Assembly: GCF_003315175.1 (NCBI RefSeq)
Contig: NZ_QNRQ01000002.1
Location: forward strand, 559,145 to 623,144
Source of the DNA: Eoetvoesiella caeni
Lineage (GTDB): Bacteria; Pseudomonadota; Gammaproteobacteria; Burkholderiales; Burkholderiaceae_B
Length of the DNA: 64,000 bases
Reading direction: 5' to 3'
The notes under the pieces are model-generated. The model had not been told where the DNA came from. It searched no databases and was given only the letters and a program-made list of their open reading frames with translations. Positions 54,729 through 62,930 of the stretch are shown piece by piece. The position numbers were made by a program, and so were the translations under genes. Every line of letters begins with the position of its first letter. Position 1 is the first letter of the stretch.

Positions 54729-55762
54729 CCGAAAACCTCGCACAGTTGGCCGTTGTCGACAACGGCTTGCCCGTCCAGTTGTATGGTGCAGTTGCGCATG
54801 GGCAGGTCGAAGTGCCCCAGAGTGTGCCGTCCCGCCATGTCGTTGGCGCCGGTCGAGTACAGGAAGTTGCCCGCAAAGGCCCGGATTTCCGTGCCATTGG
54901 TCTCGGTCTTGTCGAACATCTGCAGGGCATCCCAGCGCGCTTGCGGATTCATGCCCCAGCCGACATGGCTGACCGCGTATGCGTTGCGGTCTTCCCAGGC
55001 CTGCATATAGCTGCGCATCAGTTCCGCGTCCAGGCTCTTGCCTTCGATGCGCGTGATGTAGTCATTTTCAATGTGCAGGACAATCTGGCTTTCCAAGTAG
55101 CGCTTGAAGGTCAGGTTGACGTCGCCGATATCCAGCACCAGGGTGCCGTTGACCGCATCGGCTTTCGGGAAAGCCAGGCACAGGCCGCCCGGCCAGTGCT
55201 GCACCAGGCCTGGCCGGTCGGCCCCGCCCCAGACTCCGCCGACGCGTGCGCCGGACAGCGTAATGTCCAGGTGCGTGCCGGCGGCGGAGGTGACGGTCAT
55301 GGTTTGCGCCTTGGCCAGCATCCGCACGCCGTTTTTTACTTTCGAGGTCAGGTCCAGGTCGGTAGTCAGGCGGTCGAGGATCTCCGGGTGCTCGTTGCTG
55401 ACCATGATGACGCGCGCGCCCGATTCAAGAATCCGGGGCAGCTCGGGCGCGTGCAACAGGCCTTCGACGGTAAGGTCAACGACCAGGCCGGGGCCCGAAA
55501 GCGCTTGCAGCACAGGCGGCATGTTTTGCACAACGTGCGATGCGCCGGTCGAGCGCACGGGGACGGGCGTGTTGGAGGGCAAGGACGGCACGACGATTTT
55601 TACGGGAATGGCGCCCATGCGTGCCAGGGCCAGTTCCGCCAGTTCGATGTTGATGGCGCGGCTTTCCGTCTCGGCAAGTATGCGGACGATCTCGCCCGGT
55701 TCTACTTTGCACTTGCGGAAGGTTTGTTCAAACGCCCGCAGCCATTTTTCCTGCACTTTCAT
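54725..55762 (-). CDS. nicX: 2,5-Dihydroxypyridine 5,6-dioxygenase-like protein (NicX)
   Basis: The 345-residue protein resembles NicX of Pseudomonas putida, the iron dioxygenase that opens 2,5-dihydroxypyridine to N-formylmaleamate. It keeps the three iron ligands expected by comparison with recalled NicX: His266 (SHVGWG), His317 and Asp319 (LGHFDLP), against His265, His318 and Asp320. Segments NFLYSTGAN and DLPMRNCTI also match. NicX lies in the M29 aminopeptidase-like fold, so automatic annotation may call it an aminopeptidase. It is the first gene of the minus-strand operon, and its stop overlaps the hydrolase start. Confidence 0.82.
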   Translation of the reverse strand: MKVQEKWLRAFEQTFRKCKVEPGEIVRILAETESRAINIELAELALARMGAIPVKIVVPSLPSNTPVPVRSTGASHVVQNMPPVLQALSGPGLVVDLTVEGLLHAPELPRILESGARVIMVSNEHPEILDRLTTDLDLTSKVKNGVRMLAKAQTMTVTSAAGTHLDITLSGARVGGVWGGADRPGLVQHWPGGLCLAFPKADAVNGTLVLDIGDVNLTFKRYLESQIVLHIENDYITRIEGKSLDAELMRSYMQAWEDRNAYAVSHVGWGMNPQARWDALQMFDKTETNGTEIRAFAGNFLYSTGANDMAGRHTLGHFDLPMRNCTIQLDGQAVVDNGQLCEVFG

Positions 55763-55867
55763 TTTGCTCTCCGTTGCCGGTGTCTCGTACGCCTGGCTTG
55801 TTTGCCTGGCCGGACAAGGTTCCAGCCTTGTCGTTTTATGCGTTGGCGGCTGAATATTTAATTAATA

Positions 55868-55910
55868 GACTCATGAGTCGAATAATAGTGAGATTAATTT
55901 TAAGCGTCAA
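55868..55910 (-). promoter_or_regulatory. Promoter and operator of the nicX-like operon
   Basis: On the minus strand TTGACG (55905-55910), a 17-base spacer and TATTAT (55882-55887) form a near-consensus sigma-70 promoter. A perfect 12-bp palindrome GACTCATGAGTC lies at 55868-55879, over the expected transcription start. This is a typical repressor site; the TetR protein at 46436 or the LysR protein at 59944 could be involved. The leader to the nicX ATG is about 110 bases. Confidence 0.75.
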
Positions 55911-55982
55911 GCAATCGAAGTTGTTTTTTGCTATCCCAAGGGTAATTGCTGATCCCGGCCCGGATGCGGCAGGGGCAAGGAA

Positions 55983-56025
55983 AACGCCTAATGCCGCTGC
56001 TGGTTGCAGAGCGGCATTAGGCGTT
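55983..56025 (-). terminator. Terminator hairpin of the NCS1-hydrolase operon
   Basis: A perfect 16-base inverted repeat, AACGCCTAATGCCGCT (55983-55998) and AGCGGCATTAGGCGTT (56010-56025), has an 11-base loop. On the minus strand it is followed by TTTTCC. It lies 170 bases after the stop of the hydrolase at 56196 and insulates the nicX promoter from it. Confidence 0.75.
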
Positions 56026-56130
56026 ATTTGGATCGTGCTGAAGGGCTTTTCGAGGACGATGGCGCTATGGCCGCGCCATCAGTTTCGCGTTGTGCGGCCA
56101 GGTGTTGCCTGGGCAACATTTGCGCCCGTG

Positions 56131-56160
56131 GCAACCGGCCTTCAGAAAAGGCCGGTGCCC
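56131..56160 (-). terminator. Hairpin just downstream of the second hydrolase
   Basis: ACCGGCCTT (56135-56143) pairs with AAGGCCGGT (56149-56157) around CAGAA; flanking GGC and GCC (56131-56133, 56158-56160) extend it past one bulged base. It lies 36 bases after the stop at 56196 and has no T-tract, so it may be a partial terminator ahead of the stronger one at 55983. Confidence 0.5.
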
Positions 56161-56195
56161 TGTTCGGCTGGTTCGATTTAGCTTAACTTAGAAGA

Positions 56196-56972
56196 CTAAG
56201 TTTGATTTCTCAGGAAATCGTCGACGATCTCATTGAAGGCGGCGGGCGCTTCCAGGTTGGACATATGTTGTACACCCATGATTTCGGAAAACCGCGAATT
56301 GGGTATTTGTTCTGCCATGCGCTTTATCCCCTTGACCGGAGACTGCAAGTCCAGTTCGCCCCCGACCAACAGCGTAGGAACAGCAATGGAGCCCAGGTCG
56401 GCCTTGCGATTGAAGGTGACAAGAAGCTGCAGGGTTTCCAGGTAGCTTTCTTTGGTGATGTCACGTGCCGACGTGATGGCCAGTTCGCGCAAGACGGGTG
56501 TGATTCTGGGCCCGGCCAATTCGTCGAACAGGGTCGGGGCCGCCTGAATGAAATCGCTGAACGGTTCCAGGGCCTGTTCGCGCTGGCGCACAAATTCTTG
56601 CTTCCATTGCGGGTCGGAGCTGCCGAACGCGCCGCTGCTGGAATACAGAATCAAGCTGGCCACGCGTTTCGGGTAGCGGTGATAAAACTCTTGCGCAACC
56701 ATCCCGCCCATTGAATGGCCCAGCAGGTGGGCTTTATCGATGTTCAGAGTGTTCAGCATGGAGTCCAGCGAGTCGGCCAGCGCCTCCCAGCTTAATGCTT
56801 GGGGCGCGGGCGAAGGGGCTATTCCCGGCTGGGTCCAGGCTATCGACAGGCGCGAGCGGCCGCAATGATTGAGCTGCGGCAGCCAGATCTCCGCGTTCAT
56901 GCCCAGGCCGTGCAGCATGACAAGAGGAGTGCCGCCGTGGCCGCTGGCCAGCCAAAAGGGGGATGTATTCAT
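56196..56972 (-). CDS. Alpha/beta hydrolase, paralogue of the one at 53937
   Basis: The 258-residue protein has HGLG, nucleophile elbow GHSMGG with Ser87, and the same flanking motifs as the hydrolase at 53937: EIWLPQLNH-GRSRL, AWTQPG, GGMVAQEFYHR-P-RVASL, and FGSSDPQWKQEF. The two are clear paralogues from a duplication. Its ATG overlaps the stop of the NCS1 permease (ATGA), so it is coupled to transport. It may hydrolyse the permease substrate or a related formyl amide or lactone. Confidence 0.88.
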   Translation of the reverse strand: MNTSPFWLASGHGGTPLVMLHGLGMNAEIWLPQLNHCGRSRLSIAWTQPGIAPSPAPQALSWEALADSLDSMLNTLNIDKAHLLGHSMGGMVAQEFYHRYPKRVASLILYSSSGAFGSSDPQWKQEFVRQREQALEPFSDFIQAAPTLFDELAGPRITPVLRELAITSARDITKESYLETLQLLVTFNRKADLGSIAVPTLLVGGELDLQSPVKGIKRMAEQIPNSRFSEIMGVQHMSNLEAPAAFNEIVDDFLRNQT

Positions 56973-58378
56973 TTGCCTGCCGTTGCCAGCCTTAGTATGG
57001 GATAGAGGATGATGCTGATGGGCAGCGATGTGAAGAACTCGATATGAATATATTGGTTCAGCACATAGTGCGCCAGCACAAAAGCCACGACCAGGGTCAC
57101 GATGCCCGACCAGTTGATGTCCGGTACCGGCGGGTTATGCTGGCCGCGCGAGCGCTGGATGGGCTTGACGATGAAGTAGTCGGAAATCATGATGCCCGCA
57201 AAGCAGGTGGTCAGTATGCCCAGGACCGTAAGGAAGGAATTGAACCAGTCAAGAATGGATCCCACCAGCATGATGCAGGCAATGAGGTTGGCCACAATGA
57301 CGAACACGATACGGCCTGGGCGCCAGTTGAACAGCGCGTCGCACAAAGCGGTCAGCGAAAGCGAGGAGCTGTAGGTATTGAGTACCTGGGCCTTGGACTG
57401 CGCCAGGATCATCAGGATGGTGCCGATGATGCCGCCGAAAATAATGAAGGCTGCTGCGATGCTGTCGGGGCTTTGCAGCGCCATAGCCTGGGCCGCTTGT
57501 TGCGTAAGCCCGCCCACGGTGACGTGATATTCGACGATCTGGCCCATGCCGGCGTACATGACAACGCCGCCCACGATCAGCATGACCAGGTCCATGGCGA
57601 TATTGCCGAACAGCGCCGCCAGCCCGATATCGCGCGAAGTGCGTGCGTAGCGGCCCAGGTCGGCGTCGACCAGGGCCAATGCGCCCGCGGAACCGATAAG
57701 CACGTTGACGGCGAATGCGAACTTGCCGGCGTCGGTGTCGGCCCCCATGGCTTTAAGCGCTTCGGGCGGCATTTGCGCGCCGAATTGGAAGACGCTGGAC
57801 CATGACTGCCCGGATGTGGCAATGACGTCGATGACCATGTAAAGCAGCACAAGCAGGAAGCCGACGAGCGCAATGGAGGACACCTTGGTGACCATCTTGA
57901 ACCCGAAGGCGGTCAGCAGGATCCAGGCTATGGTCAGGATGCCGTAGATGACGAAGCGCGCGCCGATGGTGTCCGGCAGGCCGAAGTAAAAAAGAAAGCC
58001 TTTATAAAGCAAGGCGTTTTCAACGGCCAGAAAGCCGATGATCATGAAGCCGTACACCAGGGCCAGAACGGCGGAGCCGCGCGTGCCGAAACCATGGGCG
58101 CGGGACATCACGCTGCTGGACAGGCCGGTGCGAAAGGCGATGTGGCCGGCCCCCCAGCCGATGAGGGCGCCGCAGATAGTGACCAGTATGCCGGCCAGTA
58201 TGCCGATTTTTATACCTGCGACAAAGGTAACCAGAGCCCCGATGAAAAGCTGGATCAGGGTGGTGACGATGCCCGCAGTGCTCCAGGTGATTTTCAGCCA
58301 GTTTTGACGTTGGTCGTCGGGGACCGCCTCAAGCGCATGGTCGTCCATGCGGTTGCCGATATTGCTTGCTTCAGCCAT
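56969..58378 (-). CDS. NCS1 family nucleobase/heterocycle permease (CodB-like)
   Basis: The 469-residue membrane protein has about 12 transmembrane segments and belongs to the NCS1 (cytosine-purine) family, with GWGAGHIAFRTGLSSSVMSRAHGFGTRGSA near the N-terminus, the substrate-site region of the family. NCS1 carriers import cytosine, allantoin, uracil and related N-heterocycles, so uptake of a pyridine or pyrimidine compound for the nearby pathway is plausible. The start follows GGAGAAA. A palindrome at 58397 lies just upstream. Confidence 0.9.
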   Translation of the reverse strand: MAEASNIGNRMDDHALEAVPDDQRQNWLKITWSTAGIVTTLIQLFIGALVTFVAGIKIGILAGILVTICGALIGWGAGHIAFRTGLSSSVMSRAHGFGTRGSAVLALVYGFMIIGFLAVENALLYKGFLFYFGLPDTIGARFVIYGILTIAWILLTAFGFKMVTKVSSIALVGFLLVLLYMVIDVIATSGQSWSSVFQFGAQMPPEALKAMGADTDAGKFAFAVNVLIGSAGALALVDADLGRYARTSRDIGLAALFGNIAMDLVMLIVGGVVMYAGMGQIVEYHVTVGGLTQQAAQAMALQSPDSIAAAFIIFGGIIGTILMILAQSKAQVLNTYSSSLSLTALCDALFNWRPGRIVFVIVANLIACIMLVGSILDWFNSFLTVLGILTTCFAGIMISDYFIVKPIQRSRGQHNPPVPDINWSGIVTLVVAFVLAHYVLNQYIHIEFFTSLPISIILYPILRLATAGK

Positions 58379-58396
58379 TGTTTTTCTCCAGGTGTT

Positions 58397-58416
58397 GAAT
58401 TGAAGTCATTCAATTC
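58397..58416 (-). promoter_or_regulatory. Palindrome in the leader of the NCS1-hydrolase operon
   Basis: GAATTGAA (58397-58404) and TTCAATTC (58409-58416) are perfect eight-base arms around GTCA, 19 bases ahead of the NCS1 start codon and close to its ribosome binding site. It could be a repressor site or a leader stem-loop. Confidence 0.55.
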
Positions 58417-58661
58417 CGTTTTCGGCTTCTTGATGCTTTGAATCGCGGGAAGCTGAAATCCATCGCACTTTGCCTGTATAAGCGTGCTACTGGGAGAGCG
58501 CCGCATTACGCGGCGGCTGCAAGCAATACCAAAATCAGGCGGTGCTTTTACTTGAAGTGTAAAACAATCTTTCACAAATAGAAATAGATATGAAAGAGTG
58601 AGTGTCGGCAGTGCAATATGGGACGCGGCCGGACAGACAGCCGCCGCGGCCATGCCGCCTT

Positions 58662-59732
58662 CTAAAGGGCTTCCGTCATCGCGATGTTCTTTCTGGGCGC
58701 GGCGGATATCGCGACTGTTTCGCCGTCCACCGTCTTTTTCACTAGCGAACGAAAGAGTCCCAATGCCCGGTCTGCCCGAATGGGAATCATGTTGAAGTCG
58801 GGCCTCAGGTCCAGGCTGCGCGATTGCGCCGTGATCATCCTGCGGTCTTCTTCGAAGGCGACGACCACGCTTTGGTGTATCGATGCGGTCACCTCAGGCT
58901 GGTCGATGGCAAAGTTGTGCGGGTGGCAGAAAAAGTAATGAGTCGAATTTTCGGTTTCGGGCGTCAGTGCCTGGCAGCCGCGGAACTCCGCAGCATTGTC
59001 GCGTTTGCCTTCGGCCGCCCCGGTTCCGGTGGGTGCCATGCCCGAGTCCATCAGGAACACGCCGGGCAGGACAAAGTCGTACTTGTTCCAGCGGTCTACT
59101 TTGCCGTCGTAGTGTTTGACCTTCTGGACGAAGGGCGGCGCATCGATATTCATGGCCCAGCGCGTGACGCGTACGCCGTTGTCCAGTGCCTCGATTTGGG
59201 CGGGCGACTCGGCGTAAGCCGCGGGGCCACCCAGAGTATTGGGGTGGACATAAGGCAGATGGGCCAAGTCCAGCAAGTTGTCGGCGATCAGCAAATAGTT
59301 GGTGTCGTAATGCGTATAGCCCTCCAGGTGCCGCCAGTCGGGCGAGCTTAGCCAGGGAGTGTCGGGAATCAATGCCGGGTCGGCCTTGTCGGCTTCGCCC
59401 ATCCAGATCCACAGCCATTTGTGGCGCTCCACGATGGGAAAAGTATTGACCCGAACCGAGTCCGGGATGCGGTCTTGCGCGGGAATTTCCACACAGGCGC
59501 CGTCGCGGTCGAACTTCAGGCCGTGATACATGCAGCGCAGGAAGTCGCCTTCACGGCGTCCCATGGACAGCGGCGCGCCTCGGTGGCAGCAGCGGTCTTC
59601 GAACGCAACAGGCCGCCCGCCGCTGTCGCGCCACATGACGACGGGTACGCCTATAAAAGTGCGCGCGATGAAGTCGTCGGCACCTACTTCACTGGCCCAT
59701 CCGGCCACATACCAGCAATTCTTGATGAACAT
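58662..59732 (-). CDS. Rieske ring oxygenase, VanA-like (second copy)
   Basis: The 356-residue oxygenase has the Rieske centre CCH-x16-CMYH near residues 49-71 and the iron site ADNLLDLAHLPYVH, as in vanillate O-demethylase alpha subunits. It is not a close paralogue of the oxygenase at 23839. No reductase or ferredoxin gene lies next to it, so electrons come from elsewhere in the genome. The C-terminal RADRALGLFRSLVKK stretch is typical of VanA-type enzymes. O-demethylation or ring hydroxylation is the likely reaction; the substrate is unknown. Confidence 0.92.
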   Translation of the reverse strand: MFIKNCWYVAGWASEVGADDFIARTFIGVPVVMWRDSGGRPVAFEDRCCHRGAPLSMGRREGDFLRCMYHGLKFDRDGACVEIPAQDRIPDSVRVNTFPIVERHKWLWIWMGEADKADPALIPDTPWLSSPDWRHLEGYTHYDTNYLLIADNLLDLAHLPYVHPNTLGGPAAYAESPAQIEALDNGVRVTRWAMNIDAPPFVQKVKHYDGKVDRWNKYDFVLPGVFLMDSGMAPTGTGAAEGKRDNAAEFRGCQALTPETENSTHYFFCHPHNFAIDQPEVTASIHQSVVVAFEEDRRMITAQSRSLDLRPDFNMIPIRADRALGLFRSLVKKTVDGETVAISAAPRKNIAMTEAL

Positions 59733-59797
59733 TTTCGTCTCCTGATCCAGGCCGCGTTCTATTGCGCCTTCGGATCAAGATAGACCTGGCTTGTTCA

Positions 59798-59824
59798 TGC
59801 GTCAATGCCATACCTTGCATCAAT
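59798..59824. promoter_or_regulatory. Direct repeat upstream of the Rieske gene
   Basis: TGCGTCAAT (59798-59806) and TGCATCAAT (59816-59824) are repeated 18 bp apart, about 65 bases ahead of the oxygenase start. A nearby AT-rich stretch (59829-59851) could hold the promoter. They may bind the LysR regulator encoded just beyond. Confidence 0.4.
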
Positions 59825-59943
59825 ATTATGAGCAGTGAACATGATATATAAGAGGGTGCAAATGGCCGGTCGCGTGTTTCGAAGCCTGTGATGGCGTTTT
59901 GGCTGTCAAGCCCAGGCACCGGCATGCACTCGGCAACAGCACA

Positions 59944-60879
59944 CTAGCGCATGCCTTCCGGCAGCTCGGAAAAGGTTTCCTTGACCAGGCCGCGGAGCCA
60001 GACAATGGCGCGGTCCTGGTGAAAACGCGGATGCCAATACTGGCGTAGCGAGAATTTGGGCAGCGCCACGGGCGGCTCAAACACCTTGACCAGGTTATGG
60101 CGCGCAAATACGGTGCCCAACGACTGCGGCACGGTAGCCAGGAACTCCGGGTGCTGGTCCAGCAGCAAAGGCACAAAAAGAAAATGCGGCGTCGTGAAGG
60201 CGATATGCCGCTTGATGCCGGCGTCTTCGATGACCGAGTCATAGGCGCGCAAGCTGCGGCCCGCCAGCATTACAGCCACGTGCGGCATGCTGCAGAACTG
60301 CTCAAGCGAAAGCGTGTCGCCGATTTCTTTATTCTTGACGCTGGCTATGGTCACGAACGGGTGCATGAAAAGCTCTTGCTGGTACAGGCCTTCGGGGGCG
60401 TTCATCACAGAACCCAGCACCAGGTCGGCCTCGCCCGAAGCCAGCGTGGCTTCCATATTATGCGGCGGGACTTGCAGCGTGTGGATCGAACAATGCGGGG
60501 CCACTTCCTTAAGCCGGCTTAGCAAGGGCGGGATGAACACAAGTTCACCCATGTCGGTGACACACAGGCTGAATGTGCGTTTCGCCTGGCTGGCGTCGAA
60601 TTGCGCCTGCGACAGCACACGGTTGCGTATCGAGTCGATGATCGCCAGGATGTCCGGCGCCAGTGCTTCGGCCTTGGCTGTGGGCGTGACGCCGCGATAA
60701 CTCTTGATGAACAGCGCGTCGTCGAAAAAAACGCGCAGCCGCGCCAAAGAGTGGCTCATGGCGCTTTGCGTTATGCCCAGGGTCTGGCCGGCTCGCGTTA
60801 CGCTGCGTTCGCGCAGCAAAGCGTCGAATACAACAAGCAGGTTCAGGTCCAGGCGGCTTATATCATGAGCATCGTTCAT
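59944..60879 (-). CDS. LysR family transcriptional regulator
   Basis: The 311-residue regulator has the LysR helix-turn-helix (LDLNLLVVFDALLRERSVTRAGQTLGITQSAMSHSLARLR), close to NodD/NahR-type members, and the co-inducer domain. AGGA nine bases before the ATG at 60879 supports that start; a codon at 60897 is also in frame. It is divergent from the binding-protein gene at 60975 and upstream of the Rieske gene on the same strand, so it probably controls one or both in response to an aromatic acid. Confidence 0.92.
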   Translation of the reverse strand: MNDAHDISRLDLNLLVVFDALLRERSVTRAGQTLGITQSAMSHSLARLRVFFDDALFIKSYRGVTPTAKAEALAPDILAIIDSIRNRVLSQAQFDASQAKRTFSLCVTDMGELVFIPPLLSRLKEVAPHCSIHTLQVPPHNMEATLASGEADLVLGSVMNAPEGLYQQELFMHPFVTIASVKNKEIGDTLSLEQFCSMPHVAVMLAGRSLRAYDSVIEDAGIKRHIAFTTPHFLFVPLLLDQHPEFLATVPQSLGTVFARHNLVKVFEPPVALPKFSLRQYWHPRFHQDRAIVWLRGLVKETFSELPEGMR

Positions 60880-60974
60880 GAAATACATTCCTGACATGGT
60901 ATTGCGTGATAGTAGCGGCTCTCATAAGCTTCCTGCAAGCCAACCCGTTCATGAGGGGGCGCAAGGAGACAAAT

Positions 60975-62129
60975 ATGAAAATCAAAGCTTTTATCGCGAC
61001 ATCCGTCGTCTGTGCCGCCGTTGGCTTGTCCGTTCCCAGCTACGCGGACGTTGTCGTGGGCGTCACCATATCGTTGACCGGGCCGGGTGCTTCGCTGGCC
61101 ATTCCGACCAAGAACGCCATCGATATTTTCCCGCGCGAGATCGACGGCCAGGCAATCAAATACGTCGTGCTGGACGATGCCTCGGATCCGGCCGGAGCGG
61201 TACGCAATTTCAAAAAGCTGGTCGACGAATACAAGGCCGATGTCATTCTGGGGTCTTCGATCAGCCCTGCAACCATGCCCTTGGTCAACCTGGCGGCCGA
61301 AACGCATGTGCCGCTGCTTAGCCTGGCGGCTTCTTCCAGGATTGTCGAGCCCCAGGACGAAGTGCGCCGCTGGACCTTCAAAGCGCTGCAGAACCAGCAA
61401 ATGATGATGGGCGTGACCATAGACCATATGGTCGCCAGCAATATCAAGAGCGTGGGCTATATCGGCTTTTCGGACGCCTACGGCGAGTCGTGGCGGCAAG
61501 AGCTGACAACGCAACTGGAGCCGCGCGGCATCGCCTTGAAAGCGGTTGAGCACTACGGCAGCAAAGACACTTCGGTGACCGCGCAGATCCTGAAGATCAT
61601 GCAGGCCAAGCCCGACGCAGTTTTCATTGCCGCGGCCGGCACCCCTGGCGCCTTGCCGCAACGAACCTTGATCGAGCGCGGCTACAAAGGCGCTGTGTAC
61701 CAGACCTACGGCATAGCCAACGAAAAATTCCTGCAGTTGGCGGGCAAAGATGCCGACGGAGCGTTGTTTTCAGTGGGACCGATGCTGGTTGCCGAACAAT
61801 TGCCGGCGTCCAATCCCATCCGCGCCGTTGCGCTGGACTTGACGCACAAGTACGAAGCCAAATACGGCAAAGGCTCGGCTTCGGTCTTCGTGGCCAATGC
61901 CTGGGATACCTATCTTTTGCTCAGCTCGGCGCTGAAGGCTACTTTGCCAAAACAGAAGCCTGGAACCGAAGCCTTCCGCAGCGCCCTGCGCGACTCGCTG
62001 GAGCAAACCACGGACTTGGTCACCTCTCAAGGCGTCATGACCATGTCGCCCAAGGACCACGTCGGCTACGACAAGCGGGCCGCTGTCATGGTGCAGGTTA
62101 AGGATGGGGGGTGGAAGTATGTGGAATAA
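60975..62129 (+). CDS. ABC transporter substrate-binding protein, orphan (LivK type)
   Basis: The 384-residue protein has a signal peptide (MKIKAFIATSVVCAAVGLSVPSYA) and the binding fold starting DVVVGVTISLTGPGASLA. It is a paralogue of the one at 50828. The start follows AAGGAGAC. No permease or ATPase gene is adjacent. It is divergent from the LysR gene, so its expression is likely controlled by that regulator. Confidence 0.92.
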   Translation: MKIKAFIATSVVCAAVGLSVPSYADVVVGVTISLTGPGASLAIPTKNAIDIFPREIDGQAIKYVVLDDASDPAGAVRNFKKLVDEYKADVILGSSISPATMPLVNLAAETHVPLLSLAASSRIVEPQDEVRRWTFKALQNQQMMMGVTIDHMVASNIKSVGYIGFSDAYGESWRQELTTQLEPRGIALKAVEHYGSKDTSVTAQILKIMQAKPDAVFIAAAGTPGALPQRTLIERGYKGAVYQTYGIANEKFLQLAGKDADGALFSVGPMLVAEQLPASNPIRAVALDLTHKYEAKYGKGSASVFVANAWDTYLLLSSALKATLPKQKPGTEAFRSALRDSLEQTTDLVTSQGVMTMSPKDHVGYDKRAAVMVQVKDGGWKYVE

Positions 62130-62348
62130 GGCATAAAGGCCAAGGCAGCCATGAGGATGATGCAATTCCCACTATATGTCCGCTACAAATGCGCATAGAC
62201 TGTGCGCAGCTCAAACTACTAAATTCGGCGCCAGCGAACCAACACATAGGCTCTGCGTAGCGCAGTACATCCATGGATTTGGGCAAGGCCCGGGCAAGCC
62301 GAACGGTTTGGCGGAGGCGACATAAAACACAATAAAGAGGAAGTCATC

Positions 62349-62825
62349 ATGAATCGTTCCAAGCTGGTAAGCTTTTTGCCGTGGCGCCGGTGCATGCGGC
62401 CACAGAAGGGAGGCCGGCTGGCGCTGGCGCTGGCCTGTCTGTTGATCACAGGCACAGTCAACGCGCGCGAGCCGCAGCCCGCTGCCGTCCAGGCCGAAAC
62501 GCTCTTGCGTACCGGCTCATCATGGGACGGCGTAGCCTATAAGTCCTACCCCTCCGGCCAGCCCGAGCTGACCGTCCTGAAAATCACCATCGCGCCGCAT
62601 ACGTCCTTGCCCTGGCATACCCACCCCATGCCCAATGCCGCATACGTGCTGTCAGGTGAAATCACGGTCGAGAAAAAAGACAGCGGCCAGAAGAAAGTAT
62701 TGTCGGCGGGCCAGGTCTTGCCCGAGATGGTGAACGAACTGCATCGCGGCACCACCGGCGACCAACCCGTCGAACTCATCGTTTTTTATGCGGGCACCAA
62801 AGACATGCCTTTGTCGGAGCATTGA
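62349..62825 (+). CDS. Cupin-domain protein, exported
   Basis: The 158-residue protein has a hydrophobic N-terminal segment (LALALACLLITGTVNA) that looks like a signal peptide, and a cupin domain with the metal-binding motif HTHPMPNAAYVLSGEITVE and a second His in NELHRGTTG. Its job cannot be assigned; small exported cupins are common. The start follows AGAGGAAGTC. The 219 bases upstream (62130-62348) hold only short inverted repeats. Confidence 0.85.
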   Translation: MNRSKLVSFLPWRRCMRPQKGGRLALALACLLITGTVNAREPQPAAVQAETLLRTGSSWDGVAYKSYPSGQPELTVLKITIAPHTSLPWHTHPMPNAAYVLSGEITVEKKDSGQKKVLSAGQVLPEMVNELHRGTTGDQPVELIVFYAGTKDMPLSEH

Positions 62826-62887
62826 AGCCTGCTGCCGCGGCCTGAGCCTGAACTGCTCTTAGTATTGCATCGGTCCAGGAGCAGAGG

Positions 62888-62913
62888 GTAGAATTCCAAC
62901 TATGAATTCCTAC
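62888..62913. promoter_or_regulatory. Operator-like inverted repeat upstream of the toxin-antitoxin pair
   Basis: GTAGAATTC (62888-62896) and GAATTCCTAC (62904-62913) form an imperfect inverted repeat with one extra base in the second arm, 17 bases before the antitoxin ATG. AbrB-type antitoxins usually repress their own operon through such sites. Confidence 0.55.
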
Positions 62914-62930
62914 TTACTCGGAGGCCTGCT

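Larger units (their letters stand above)
55763..56195. other. Intergenic region upstream of the nicX-like operon
   Basis: These 433 bases hold no gene. They contain the leader and promoter of the nicX-like operon (55763-55910), a long hairpin terminator (55983-56025) and a second hairpin (56131-56160). A short ORF at 56004-56186 on the plus strand shows no ribosome binding site and no similarity, and is not counted. Confidence 0.7.

Noticed and set aside
58499..58515. Hairpin CGCCGC-ATTAC-GCGGCG downstream of the second Rieske gene
   Set aside because: The stem has six pairs without a T-tract on either strand and lies 150 bases from the stop codon, so evidence for a terminator is thin.
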